Shown piece by piece: positions 1-8,344 of a DNA stretch of 64,000 bases. Origin of the DNA: Thermomicrobiales bacterium (GTDB lineage Bacteria; Chloroflexota; Chloroflexia; Thermomicrobiales; UBA6265). Each line of letters begins with the position of its first letter. Within the stretch, counting starts at the first letter, position 1. The notes under the pieces were generated by a model. The model was not told the origin of the DNA. It was given only the letters and a program-made list of their open reading frames with translations, and did not search any database. The stretch lies in NCBI GenBank assembly GCA_019637585.1, contig JAHBVL010000001.1, positions 496,001-560,000 on the forward strand, in the 5' to 3' direction. A program made the translations under genes and the position numbers.

Positions 1-957
1 CTGGCGGACGCGCTTGTCGGTGAATGGCTCGCGCGTCACGTTGAACGCCAGAAAGTCCCAGATCGTCGATGGGGTGGTGAGCAGCTGAAGATCGGGATTC
101 GATTCGATCTGCGGGCCGAATTCCTGATTGGTTTGCATCATGTAGTGCAACGAACCGGTCTGCATCCCGGCAAGTGCCGTCGACTGCTCCGGAATGATCA
201 GCACTTCGATGCCGTCGAGATAGGCAGGGCCGTCGTAGTACTCCTCGTTGCGCTCGAGCACGACGCGGTCACCGCGGGTGTATGAGACGAACTTGAACGG
301 TCCGGTGCCGATCGAGGCGTTCAGGAAATCATCGCCTTCGGGGAGGTTCTGAATCGCCGTTGGGGAGATGATGGCCAGGTTGGAGCGCCGGAAGGCGCTC
401 AGCATCGGCGCGAATGGCGCCGACAGGTGGAGACGGATGGTGAGTGGATCGACGATCTCGATCTCGTCGATCAGCGCGAAGTCAGCGGCGCGGCTGGAGG
501 CTGTCGCCGGGTCGAGCACGCGCTCGATGTTGAACTTCACGGCTTCCGCATCGAAGGGTGTGCCGTCGTGGAAGGTCACGCCTTCCCGCAGGTGGAAAAC
601 GTAGGTCTGGGAATCGGGGTTCTCCCACGACTCGGCGAGATCGGGAATGACGTTGCGATCGGAATCGACATTGACCAGACCGTTGTAGGCCAGGTAGCCG
701 ATTCGGCCGGTCAGCAGTGAGGTGGTGACGTGTGAGTCGAAGGCCGGAGCAAAGGGCTCTTCCGACGTCGAGACGAGCAGGACGCCACCCGACTGGGGTT
801 CGTCCTGGGCGGCCGCAGACCGCAGACCGGCACCAGCGTTCGCGCCGACGATGCCGAGCGCCGTTGCGGCGGAGTAACCGATCAGGTTGCGACGGGTGAG
901 GCGATGATCGCGAAGCTCGATTTCAAGTCGCTCGAGTACTGCCTGACTGGGATTCAT
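1..957 (-). CDS. ABC transporter substrate-binding protein, family 5 (partial, N-terminal part)
   Basis: The reading frame starts at ATG 957-955 and runs off the left edge without a stop, giving 319 codons. An AGGAGGAG ribosome site lies about 8 bases upstream. The N-terminus carries a twin-arginine signal (RLTRRNLIGYSA, about residues 19-30) followed by a hydrophobic Ala/Gly stretch and an AAAQDE cleavage region, so export through Tat to the outer face of the membrane is likely. The mature part has hallmarks of the peptide/nickel binding-protein family, for example YVFHLREGVTFHDGTPFDA and the GTGPFKFV motif. This family delivers oligopeptides, dipeptides, opines or nickel to an ABC importer. 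The ligand cannot be told from this fragment. The permease and ATPase genes would lie further left. It is divergent from the GntR gene at 1196, which may control it. Confidence 0.9.
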   Translation of the reverse strand, partial: MNPSQAVLERLEIELRDHRLTRRNLIGYSAATALGIVGANAGAGLRSAAAQDEPQSGGVLLVSTSEEPFAPAFDSHVTTSLLTGRIGYLAYNGLVNVDSDRNVIPDLAESWENPDSQTYVFHLREGVTFHDGTPFDAEAVKFNIERVLDPATASSRAADFALIDEIEIVDPLTIRLHLSAPFAPMLSAFRRSNLAIISPTAIQNLPEGDDFLNASIGTGPFKFVSYTRGDRVVLERNEEYYDGPAYLDGIEVLIIPEQSTALAGMQTGSLHYMMQTNQEFGPQIESNPDLQLLTTPSTIWDFLAFNVTREPFTDKRVRQ

Positions 958-1043
958 CGAGGGGCTCCTCCTGCCGGTAGCCAATAGGCACGCACGACAC
1001 ATGTGGTTGCTTAGCCTGAACCTGTCCGGATTTGTACATGGTG

Positions 1044-1077
1044 ATGCATTGCATGTCAAGTTTCACATGTAGCATGT
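1044..1077. promoter_or_regulatory. Candidate operator region between divergent SBP and GntR genes
   Basis: Two short inverted repeats lie in the divergent intergenic region: ATGCATTGCAT at 1044-1054 and ACATG-TAG-CATGT at 1065-1077. Their position between the binding-protein gene and the GntR gene suits a regulator binding site. The family usually recognises short palindromes, but no match to a known consensus is claimed. Confidence 0.35.
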
Positions 1078-1195
1078 TACTCACTTGGAGAGTTCGGCGA
1101 AAAGTGGTACTAATCTGTCTCTTGGGTGAATGTGCTGCAAAGCCAATAGCTGCCTGTGCATGGACAACCTCTGGAAGTCCCTGGAGTGAGAATGC

Positions 1196-1930
1196 GTGAA
1201 TGAGCTGATCGGGCATCCAAAGACGAATCTCACTCCATCACCGAGTGACGGCGTTGCGCCGCCAGCGGAGCGAAGCATGGGAAACGGAACGCAGCTGATC
1301 CGGCAGGAAAATCTGCACATTCAGGCCTACGAGTACATCAAGTCGGCCGTCATCGCCGGTGAGATCGAGCCGGACACGCTCTACTCCGTCCATCAGTTTG
1401 CGACGATCCTCGGGGTCTCCCGAACGCCGGTTCGGGAAGCGCTCCTGCTGCTCGTTCAGGAAGGGTTGCTCACGATGGACCGCAACCGTGGTTTCCGCAT
1501 CAGGCAGCTCACGGGTTCCGATTTGTCGGAGATCATCAGTCTGAGACGGATGCTGGAGATTCCGGCCGTCGAAACACTCGCCTCGATGACCCCAGCCCCC
1601 GTGACTGCTTTTGCCGAAGCCCGAATGCTGTACGACAAACTGCAGGAAGCCGCCGACAAGGGGGACTTTCTGCAATTCCTCTCGCTCGATCGCCGGTTCC
1701 ACCTGACACTGGTTGGTGCGCTGGGCAATAGCCGGCTGACTCGCCTGGTGGGTGAGCTTCGCGATCAAATGCAGCTTCCGGGCATTCGGCGATTGTCGAT
1801 CTCAGGAGAACTGCATACGCAGGGCCCGGAGCACCTGGCGTTGCTCACCGCAATTCAGGATGCCGATCCCGGCAGAGCCGCGGCGATCATGAAATCGCAT
1901 CTCGATCGAACTCAGGCCGACTGGGCGTAG
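1196..1930 (+). CDS. GntR family transcriptional regulator, FadR/FCD type
   Basis: This 244-residue protein has an N-terminal winged helix (about residues 40-105, with the typical GVSRTPVREALLLL recognition segment) and a C-terminal all-helical FCD ligand domain (about 110-235). It should be a cytosolic, metabolite-responsive repressor or activator. The chosen start is GTG 1196, with weak upstream GGAG; ATG 1277 would shorten the protein by 27 residues without touching the DNA-binding domain and is a real alternative. The gene is divergent from the peptide-type ABC binding-protein gene, and palindromes lie between them, so control of that transporter is a reasonable inference. The effector is unknown; FCD domains commonly bind carboxylic acids. 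Confidence 0.9.
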   Translation: MNELIGHPKTNLTPSPSDGVAPPAERSMGNGTQLIRQENLHIQAYEYIKSAVIAGEIEPDTLYSVHQFATILGVSRTPVREALLLLVQEGLLTMDRNRGFRIRQLTGSDLSEIISLRRMLEIPAVETLASMTPAPVTAFAEARMLYDKLQEAADKGDFLQFLSLDRRFHLTLVGALGNSRLTRLVGELRDQMQLPGIRRLSISGELHTQGPEHLALLTAIQDADPGRAAAIMKSHLDRTQADWA

Positions 1931-1941
1931 CGGTGGCATGG

Positions 1942-1962
1942 GGCCGGCGTTGTAGGCCGGCC
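1942..1962. terminator. Hairpin between convergent genes
   Basis: GGCCGGC and GCCGGCC arms flank a 7-base loop in the 36-bp gap between the convergent GntR and peptidase genes. It could terminate transcription from both sides. There is no clear T-run, so this is tentative. Confidence 0.4.
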
Positions 1963-1966
1963 TCGC

Positions 1967-3196
1967 TCACGTCCCCACGATCGCGGCGCGCGTTTCCGGC
2001 GCGGCGCCGCATGCTGTCTGGATGGTGATCAGACCCGAGACAACCGATTCGGGAATGGTGACCAGCCAGAACACGTCGCCGGTTCCGTCGGCGAAGCTCG
2101 AGCGCTCGACGAGTGGGGTGTGCGATCCGGGATCGTTGATGTCGAGGGTGCAGACCGATGCGGGCTGGGCGATGCCGGTGACCACGATTTGCTCGCCAAT
2201 CGAGACACTGACCGGCGCCGAAACTACCTCGATCGGACTCGGCTGCTCGACTGGGCCGTCGATGAAGTCGTCCATGATGGCGCCGTTATAGGGTTGGTCC
2301 CAGCCGGCAATGTAGGCGGTCATCTCGTCGGAGAATGCCGCGGGAGTGGCGCCGAAGAGACTGCTGAACGTGGCATCGGCGGAGTAGCCGTTGCGCAGCA
2401 TCGTGTAGTAGATGCTCAGCGTGTTGAGCGGTTTTCCATCCATCAGGCGGGCGACTGCCGCATGGGAGAGGGCGTAGACGTCACCGTCGAAACCCTGGAA
2501 ATCGCCCCAGGCGCGGATTTGTTCGACCGGTACATGTTCCATATAGATCGCTGACACTGCCGTATCGAAGGCAATCAGGTCGGCATGATCGATGACGCCG
2601 ATCTGGTCGAGCAGGGCGTAGCAGAGGTACTCCGCCACTCCCTCTTCAAACCATGCCGGGGACTCGTTGTCGTTGAATCCCACCATCGACGACTGATAGA
2701 CATGTGTGAACTCGTGGACGATGGTGGCGATCCGCTCGGCCGGCAGCGACTGCTTCCAGGCAGGTGAACCGGTCAGGACAACAATTTGCCGGCCATTCCA
2801 ATAGGCCAGCAGCCCCGGGGAATCGGGCTCGCCGCCGGCTCGAACCCGCACCTGAAAGGGCTGATCGAAAATGGCGCCGATCTGCGTCTCGAAGAACTTC
2901 TCGGCCAGAATAAGTCCCTCGACGACAAAGTCCGCGTCCTGGCTATCGACCCCATCCTCGATGGCAAAGCTCATCGATGGCGACTGCGCGACAGCCACTG
3001 GTGCAGGGAGGAACACCACCGTTGTGGCGAGTGCCAGAGCGAGCAGCGCCAGTCGCCGCAGCGTCAAACCGGCGCTCCTTGCCGGGTTGTTGGTCCTCAG
3101 CCCGGCAGAGAATGATCCGTAGCGTCGCCATTTATGGCGACTTCTCAGGGAAGCGCCCGCAAGGGTCTTGCACCAGAGTTCGAGGAAAGCAATCAC
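1967..3196 (-). CDS. Secreted HExxH metallopeptidase-like protein (peptidase MA type), copy 1
   Basis: The 409-residue protein has a hydrophobic export signal ending near APVAVAQ (about residues 45-70) and a zinc-peptidase motif IVHEFTHVYQ, with a downstream acidic residue in AWFEEGVAEYL that fits the third gluzincin ligand. This is the arrangement of the peptidase MA / DUF-type extracellular metallopeptidases. The C-terminal 90 or so residues look like a beta-rich domain and contain a Cys pair. The gene starts at GTG 3196, 3 bp after the stop of the upstream paralog at 3200, so the two are probably co-translated. The long N-terminal extension before the signal means a later start is possible. 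Substrate unknown. Confidence 0.75.
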   Translation of the reverse strand: MIAFLELWCKTLAGASLRSRHKWRRYGSFSAGLRTNNPARSAGLTLRRLALLALALATTVVFLPAPVAVAQSPSMSFAIEDGVDSQDADFVVEGLILAEKFFETQIGAIFDQPFQVRVRAGGEPDSPGLLAYWNGRQIVVLTGSPAWKQSLPAERIATIVHEFTHVYQSSMVGFNDNESPAWFEEGVAEYLCYALLDQIGVIDHADLIAFDTAVSAIYMEHVPVEQIRAWGDFQGFDGDVYALSHAAVARLMDGKPLNTLSIYYTMLRNGYSADATFSSLFGATPAAFSDEMTAYIAGWDQPYNGAIMDDFIDGPVEQPSPIEVVSAPVSVSIGEQIVVTGIAQPASVCTLDINDPGSHTPLVERSSFADGTGDVFWLVTIPESVVSGLITIQTACGAAPETRAAIVGT

Positions 3197-3199
3197 GCG

Positions 3200-4327
3200 T
3201 TATCCAGTCAGTACGGCAACTCGCTCCACCGGTTCGCCTCCACACGCCATGTCGATGGAAATGAGTGTACCGGGCGCTCCATCTGGAACAGTAACGAACC
3301 AGTAGACGTCTCCGGTTCCATCGGCGAAGGTCGTTCGTTCAACGAGGGTCTCGCCAGTGACTGCATCGACGAAGCTGACTGCGCAAACGCTGGCCGGCAA
3401 CGCGGTCCCCTCGACGATCACCTGCTCGCCGCCAACGAGATGAACGGGGATGTTGGTCGGCCGAAACTGGGTCACGCGCTCGATCGGGTCGAAAACGAGA
3501 ATGTCGTCGGAGATGTTGGAGCTCATGGTCAATGTTGCCAGCTCCTGTTCCATTCGCGCGTAGTGTTCGCCCGGTGTGAAACCGAAGGCAAGGGTGAATG
3601 CTGTATCGAACGACTGCCCCGCGCCCATCAGGGTGTAGATCGTGCTGATCGGCGAGAGATCGGTGGTATCGGGAAAGAGCGCGGCCACGGCGAAGTAGGA
3701 AAGGGGATAGACCGCGCCCTCCGATTGCTGATAGGTTCGCCAGTCTTCCAGTTCGGAGAGTGATTCGTCGGGTGGCGCCAGTGCGAGAATTGTGCCCCAG
3801 TAGTCCTCCAGCTCCGATTGTCGAATCACCCCCCATTCGCTCATGGCCACGGCGCTGAGGAACTCGGCGACGCCTTCATCGAACCATGCTGGCGAATCGA
3901 AATTGTGCTCCCGGAGCAGGAGGAACTGATAAAAGTGGGTGTATTCGTGAACGATCACCGCGTATCGCTCGGCGGGCGATGTCTGCGTCCAGCCGTCCGA
4001 TCCGGTGAAAACGGTGATGCGGTCTTCGTCGGTCACAGCGATCCGGCCGGGAGTGGTTCCGTCGGCGGTGGGCAGCACGGTCACATGCAGCGGCATCGAG
4101 ATATCGGCGCCAAGGCGGTTGACGAAGAAATCCTGCGCCAGCCGGATCCCTTCGATGGCGAATCCGGCGTCGTGCTCGGCGACCCCTGGATCGATGGTGA
4201 AGGTCGGTTCGACAACCTGCGCGGAAGCGCCCTGAGCCACACCGCTCAGGATGAGCAGCAACGTGGTGACGGCAACCACACAGCGTCGCCGCCAGAATGC
4301 AAGCGCGGAATTGTTGGGGAATGTCAT
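3200..4327 (-). CDS. Secreted HExxH metallopeptidase-like protein (peptidase MA type), copy 2
   Basis: The 375-residue product has a clean signal peptide (hydrophobic core about residues 16-35, ending near GASAQ) and the zinc motif IVHEYTHFYQ, followed by AWFDEGVAEFL with the likely third ligand. It is a diverged paralog of the downstream gene at 1967-3196: both share the pattern of signal, HExxH, a region around YPLSYFAVAALF, and a C-terminal beta domain with a similar Cys-containing ending (FADGTGDV is common to both). Tandem duplication followed by divergence is the simplest explanation. The enzyme should act outside the membrane. No inhibitor, substrate or processing partner is evident nearby. 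Confidence 0.78.
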   Translation of the reverse strand: MTFPNNSALAFWRRRCVVAVTTLLLILSGVAQGASAQVVEPTFTIDPGVAEHDAGFAIEGIRLAQDFFVNRLGADISMPLHVTVLPTADGTTPGRIAVTDEDRITVFTGSDGWTQTSPAERYAVIVHEYTHFYQFLLLREHNFDSPAWFDEGVAEFLSAVAMSEWGVIRQSELEDYWGTILALAPPDESLSELEDWRTYQQSEGAVYPLSYFAVAALFPDTTDLSPISTIYTLMGAGQSFDTAFTLAFGFTPGEHYARMEQELATLTMSSNISDDILVFDPIERVTQFRPTNIPVHLVGGEQVIVEGTALPASVCAVSFVDAVTGETLVERTTFADGTGDVYWFVTVPDGAPGTLISIDMACGGEPVERVAVLTG

Positions 4328-4442
4328 GAGGATAGGGCGATCCTGTCCGTGGTGCGGAAGCGACGCTGCAACGAAGGCTTCGGACGCCGGTTCTCAAGCG
4401 GAACAGGCGGTCCATCGAAGCCACATGGATTGTACTTAACGA

Positions 4443-4504
4443 GGCGGAGAGGCGGAGAGGCGGAGAGGCGGAGAGGCGGAGAGGCGGAGAGGCGGAGAGG
4501 CGGA
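4443..4504. repeat. 8-bp tandem repeat (GGCGGAGA)n
   Basis: Seven perfect copies of GGCGGAGA and a partial eighth lie upstream of the peptidase pair. Because the unit is 8 bp, copy-number slippage would alter spacing between any promoter at about 4500-4560 and the gene starting at 4327. The tract produces meaningless repetitive peptides in all frames. Confidence 0.9.
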
Positions 4505-4529
4505 CGTGGCACCGATTCCAAACCAACGT

Positions 4530-4554
4530 GGAACGCGGCCCTGGGCCGCGTTCC
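4530..4554. terminator. Hairpin downstream of the dimethylformamidase-like gene
   Basis: A perfect 11-bp stem (GGAACGCGGCC / GGCCGCGTTCC) with a CTG loop lies just beyond the stop of the minus-strand gene ending at 4610. It is a good terminator stem, though the T-run after it is poor. Confidence 0.5.
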
Positions 4555-4609
4555 TAATCACTTCCCGATATAGTCCTCGGCCCTGGGCCAGCGCCGGAGG
4601 TCTCTACGC

Positions 4610-6232
4610 TTAGTCGAGGAAGCGGCGCAGGACGTTGTTCGTGATCTGTGAGATCGCTGGGTCGACGAGCACGGATGCGGGCCAGGTGATCGAGCCGACG
4701 GAGAAGACCGCACCGCCCGACTCGGTGTCGAAGGTGACGATTTCCGCGCCGCCATCATCCGGGTTGAGACCCTTGGCCAGCAGAACGGTGTTCGGTGGTG
4801 AGGATGGGCTCATCTTGTCCGTTTCATGACCCGACGCGCCGCCATGACACCGCAGATGCAACGACTCCCGGCCAAAGATGTCGCCATCGGCGAGTCCTGT
4901 TCCTTCGAAAACCCAGTGATCGGCTTTGATCGCCCGGTATGGCGCGCCGGTCATGATGCCGGTTTCGGTGGTGGCCAATCCGGTCAGTGTTGCTTCGGCT
5001 TCGTATGAGCGATGCATGCGCGAGTCGAAGACATTTCCATCCTCATCGACATACCCCAGCGTGCCGGACGCGCCCCGATCCGACCCCAGGAAGGTTCGGA
5101 AGTGCAATGTGGCGTCGTCGAGGAACTCGACTTCGCAGTTGAGGCCATTGCCGCCCAGGTACATGAACTTGCCGCCTCGTTCGTAGACCCACGTTTTGAT
5201 ATTGGCAAGCATCTGCCGCGACCAATACTCCGGGTGCGCGGAGATGAGCACCACTTTGTAGGCATCGAGATCGAGCGCGCCGGTGTGCAGGTGGTGCTCG
5301 GCGTAGACATCATGGGCATACCCTTCGCGTTCCAGCCAGGCGAGCTGCCGCCACTCGGCCGGGGCGAGCGAGGAATCGAGGCGCCCGCCAAGCAGATCGG
5401 TCACCTCGTCATGCTCGGCGACGTGACATCCCAGTTCCGGCCGCTCGAAGGAAAGCGGCGGGTACGCATCGTCAGGGTGCCGCCATTCGCCAAATGCGCC
5501 GGTCGGGTCATAGCGCAACAGGTCGAGCCGGGCATTGACCGTCGGGCTCGATTGCAGACCAGCGGAATTGATGTAGTTACTTCGTCCTCCGAAGTTGTTG
5601 TAGGCGTTCCAGTTATTGGTCGCCAGGACCACGGCGATATCCGCCCGCGGTTTGTCCGGCGCCACGACCCAGGGGAAGGAAAAGAAACGAGTCGCCGTCT
5701 TGGCATGCAGGTAGTAGAGACCGGGTCGCTCCGGACCGGTGACGAACTGGGTCTGGTGCGGATTGGTGTAGCCGATCTGGTTCCATTTGATGCCGGTCTG
5801 GGTGTAGTCGCCATCGGGTGTGATCTGCATGACCGCCCGGGGGCCATGCTCGTCGAAAACGCCAAGGTAGCGGATGAATTCCTTCTTCAATCCGTAGCGC
5901 CAGAGGGAAAGCTGATAGGGCTCGACCGAATGCACCCGAAACTCCGACTTCTCGCCGGTTTGCACCCACTTCGGCCAGACATAGCCGAGCAGGGAATCGG
6001 AGAGCAACCGGAACTGATATGGCTCATCGAGCGGCAGGGTGAGCTTGACCGATTTGGAACCGAATCCGGATTTGACCAGCGTCACCCGGTAGTCGCCGGC
6101 CGGAACATCGGCATGCACCGCACCGCGAGCGGTCGAGTGGGTCGCGACCACGGTTTGGCCATCCTGATCGAGCTCGATAGCGCAATCGGCGATGGCAATG
6201 TAGTTCTCGTCCGAGACATACCCGATGAGCAT
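4610..6232 (-). CDS. N,N-dimethylformamidase beta-subunit-like protein
   Basis: The 540-residue protein matches the large-subunit family of N,N-dimethylformamidase. The N-terminal about 100 residues form a beta-sandwich-like domain. A long C-terminal catalytic-type region follows, with motifs such as VLATNNWNAYNNFGGRS, HPEYWSRQM and YLGGNGLNCEV, typical of this family. Such enzymes hydrolyse C-N bonds in small amides; many genomic members have unknown substrates, so DMF itself should not be assumed. The start is ATG 6232, set by an AAGGAGTG ribosome site; the frame is open further upstream but that extension is not credible. No small alpha subunit is seen next to it. Confidence 0.75.
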   Translation of the reverse strand: MLIGYVSDENYIAIADCAIELDQDGQTVVATHSTARGAVHADVPAGDYRVTLVKSGFGSKSVKLTLPLDEPYQFRLLSDSLLGYVWPKWVQTGEKSEFRVHSVEPYQLSLWRYGLKKEFIRYLGVFDEHGPRAVMQITPDGDYTQTGIKWNQIGYTNPHQTQFVTGPERPGLYYLHAKTATRFFSFPWVVAPDKPRADIAVVLATNNWNAYNNFGGRSNYINSAGLQSSPTVNARLDLLRYDPTGAFGEWRHPDDAYPPLSFERPELGCHVAEHDEVTDLLGGRLDSSLAPAEWRQLAWLEREGYAHDVYAEHHLHTGALDLDAYKVVLISAHPEYWSRQMLANIKTWVYERGGKFMYLGGNGLNCEVEFLDDATLHFRTFLGSDRGASGTLGYVDEDGNVFDSRMHRSYEAEATLTGLATTETGIMTGAPYRAIKADHWVFEGTGLADGDIFGRESLHLRCHGGASGHETDKMSPSSPPNTVLLAKGLNPDDGGAEIVTFDTESGGAVFSVGSITWPASVLVDPAISQITNNVLRRFLD

Positions 6233-6417
6233 GGTGAAAAGGCACTCCTTGTGGTCGCGGCGAACAGCACTGTCGGCATCATAATGGCAGAACGCCGAAC
6301 GCACGCGACCGCCTGAATGGAGTGGCCATGGAGCAGTCGTGGAGGAGCCGTACCTGCCGCGACATCGCGTTCCCTCACCCGTTTGCGGCGGCTTCGATCG
6401 CTTGACGCTGCCTGTTC

Positions 6418-6870
6418 CTACGACTCGGAAAAGGGCTCGGTCGCGGACTGGAACGGGATTGCGACGCGGTTCCAACCGTTGATCGCGATCACCACCAGCG
6501 TCAGGTCGCACAAACCCTTCTCGCCAAAGGCATCACGGGCGGCAATGAAGACTTCTTCGGGCACACCGCCATGCTCGAGCGTAGTTACGGCCTCCGTCCA
6601 TGCCAGCGCCGCTTGCTCGCGCGGGGTGAACCAGTCTGTCTCCCGCCAGGCGCTCAACACCGCCAGGCGGTCGACCCGCTCTCCGTCCGCCAGCCCTTCG
6701 CGGGTGTGCAACGCCATACAGTAGGCGCATCCATTGATCTGGGAGGCTCGCATCTTGATCAAGTGGATCAATCGGGGTTCCAGATCGGTCGATTCGATGT
6801 ATTCCTCCAACCCCAGCATCTGCTGGTACAACCCCTGCATTGCGCCACGATCGGAAATGCGAGTGTTCAT
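6418..6870 (-). CDS. Carboxymuconolactone decarboxylase / AhpD-like protein
   Basis: The 150-residue protein is an all-helical CMD-family member. It carries the redox motif of the AhpD branch, CAYCMALH (Cys-x-x-Cys-x-x-x-His, about residues 46-53), so it probably acts as a cytosolic peroxidase or thiol-disulfide protein rather than as a true decarboxylase. Start ATG 6870 follows AGGAGCGG; a frame extension to 6912 lacks a ribosome site. It is divergent from the DinB-like gene at 6986, and the two probably share the regulatory region 6871-6985. Confidence 0.85.
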   Translation of the reverse strand: MNTRISDRGAMQGLYQQMLGLEEYIESTDLEPRLIHLIKMRASQINGCAYCMALHTREGLADGERVDRLAVLSAWRETDWFTPREQAALAWTEAVTTLEHGGVPEEVFIAARDAFGEKGLCDLTLVVIAINGWNRVAIPFQSATEPFSES

Positions 6871-6985
6871 GGGATGCCGCTCCTGACACAGACCATGCGC
6901 CGCATTGCGCACTCAACCAGTACTCTCCACTGCGACAGGATATCTCGCGTGGACGACGCGACTGCACGATGAAAGGGAGTTCTCG

Positions 6986-7492
6986 ATGAACAGCACCTCC
7001 ACAAGCCAATGGCTCGAGCTGATCGGACATGGAGCCTGGGCGGATGAGCAACTGCTCGACGCGGCTGCCCGCCTTTCCGCAGAGGACCTTCAGACAGCGA
7101 TAGGACCCGGGGGGTATGGCTCGCTATTTGAAACGCTCGTACATATCCATGACGCCCAAAAGTTCTGGTTCGACCGGGCCAGGGGGAAGCCACTCGAGGA
7201 GCATCCGGTGATCGCGAGTCTCGACGAGCTCCGCAGCGCCGCCAGCGTCCAGTTCGCCCAGTTGAGCGCCTACGTCACATCACTCGACGATGAAGCCCTG
7301 GATGAGGTGGTCGAATACCGTTCACACGACGGGTTTTCGGGCGCTCTCGCCCGCCGCCACATGCTTCTCCATCAGGCGCTCCATGCGCAGCAGCACCGGG
7401 GTGAGGTCGCTCTCGCCCTCACTCGCGCCGGTCGTTCGCCCGGCGAAATCGATTTTGACGTCTATCTGTGGGGGAAGAGTCGCGAGGGCTAG
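6986..7492 (+). CDS. DinB-family four-helix protein
   Basis: The 168-residue protein shows the DinB/YfiT pattern: a first histidine in VHIHDAQKFW and a C-terminal cluster in LHQALHAQQHRGE that supplies the other metal ligands. Family members are metal-binding helical bundles; several transfer thiols such as bacillithiol or mycothiol, while many have no known reaction. The start is ATG 6986, preceded by AAGGGAG. The name DinB here is a family label and does not imply the damage-inducible polymerase. A second, distant DinB-like gene is at 49817. Confidence 0.85.
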   Translation: MNSTSTSQWLELIGHGAWADEQLLDAAARLSAEDLQTAIGPGGYGSLFETLVHIHDAQKFWFDRARGKPLEEHPVIASLDELRSAASVQFAQLSAYVTSLDDEALDEVVEYRSHDGFSGALARRHMLLHQALHAQQHRGEVALALTRAGRSPGEIDFDVYLWGKSREG

Positions 7493-7508
7493 GTCATTTC
7501 CTATCTCC

Positions 7509-7784
7509 CTACTCAACCTCTCGCAACAGCGTCTCTACGGCCCCGAGTCGTTCCCGCAGTTCGCGGACTCCTTCGGAAAGCTCCGCCAGCCGGTTTGCCG
7601 ATACTTGCTGCGCGGCTGTCGCGTCGGCGATCGCCTGCCGATACTGAGCCATGAGCTCCGTTTCCTTGTCGGCCGAGATCTTGATCTGGGCGGTATTGAA
7701 CACCTGCCAGATGACCGCGAAAACGATGATCGTCACCATGGCCACCCCAGCCACCGCAACAGCGTCGAAATAACCTTCCATCAT
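7509..7784 (-). CDS. Small membrane-anchored coiled-coil protein, partner of ArsR-type regulator
   Basis: This 91-residue protein has one transmembrane helix (about residues 12-29) followed by a charged, heptad-like helix (about 38-90) rich in Glu, Arg, Ala and Leu, which should form a cytosolic or external coiled coil. No enzymatic motif is present. Its start overlaps the stop of the ArsR-type gene by 4 bp (7781-7784), so the two are translationally coupled and likely respond to the same signal. Function unknown. Confidence 0.75.
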   Translation of the reverse strand: MMEGYFDAVAVAGVAMVTIIVFAVIWQVFNTAQIKISADKETELMAQYRQAIADATAAQQVSANRLAELSEGVRELRERLGAVETLLREVE

Positions 7785-8122
7785 TCGTCCTCCTTCTTCT
7801 CGCTCAACGTCCGGGCCGCCCGTGCAATCGACTCAGGGGACAGCTCCAGAACAAATGGCGTGACCTCGAAATAGCGCATCGCTTTGCCGTCGTTGGACAG
7901 TTCCAGCACGCTGCTGACAACCCCCGCTGCTTCGAGCTTCTGCAGGTGCAGATGCAGGAGTGGCCGGCTCATCCTCAGATCGCGCGCCAGCTGACTCACA
8001 TAGTTCCGGCCGTTCGCGAGCGAAGCGACGATGCGAACGCGCTGTGGGTTCGACAGCGCATCGAGCAGCTTCACCAGCTCGTCCCCAGTCAATTCGGCTC
8101 GTGTGTCAGCGTGAACGTCCAT
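7781..8122 (-). CDS. ArsR-like winged-helix transcriptional regulator
   Basis: The 113-residue protein contains a winged helix: LLDALSNPQRVRIVASL, then a recognition helix around QLARDLRMSRPLLHLHLQKL and a beta wing. It has no ArsR-type metal-binding cysteines, so the signal is probably not a soft metal. The start ATG (8122-8120) is the most upstream possible in this frame, because a stop lies just before it. It falls within the left arm of a perfect palindrome (8121-8144) that is the obvious autoregulatory operator. It is coupled to the membrane coiled-coil gene downstream. Confidence 0.85.
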   Translation of the reverse strand: MDVHADTRAELTGDELVKLLDALSNPQRVRIVASLANGRNYVSQLARDLRMSRPLLHLHLQKLEAAGVVSSVLELSNDGKAMRYFEVTPFVLELSPESIARAARTLSEKKEDE

Positions 8123-8144
8123 ATGTCAGAATATCCTGACATAT
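8121..8144. promoter_or_regulatory. Palindromic operator overlapping the start codon of the ArsR-type gene
   Basis: The arms ATATGTCAG (8121-8129) and CTGACATAT (8136-8144) are perfect complements around a 6-base centre. The ATG of the regulator gene lies at 8122-8120, at the operator's edge, leaving no room for a normal leader between operator and start. Either transcription starts within the palindrome and the mRNA is nearly leaderless, or the repressor blocks elongation. Confidence 0.75.
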
Positions 8145-8344
8145 GTCATACCCGAATGTCAAGGCGAATACCGTCAGGCCTTCTCAGCAACGCTCCCCTC
8201 CCGAAATCCCACATCCATTCCCGTTGCTCGCCCTGCGCCTTTGCCCTTTGCCTTTTGCCGTTTGCCCGTTTCCCCCCTTTGTCACGTTTTCGCTCGATTC
8301 GCAACTAAGATTGCAGATGAATCGCTGAAAACGGAACATGGATC

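Noticed and set aside
5012-6316. 434-codon plus-strand frame opposite the dimethylformamidase-like gene
   Set aside because: Codon bias of the opposite strand creates it; there is no ribosome site or family match.
4610-6511. 633-codon version of the dimethylformamidase-like gene
   Set aside because: The extra N-terminal 93 residues lack family features, and the AAGGAG site marks ATG 6232 as the start.
8228-8280. CTTTGCC-rich low-complexity tract, similar to stretches at 36161-36199 and 38222-38252
   Set aside because: Irregular unit and no hairpin; common low-complexity text between bacterial genes, not supported as an element.
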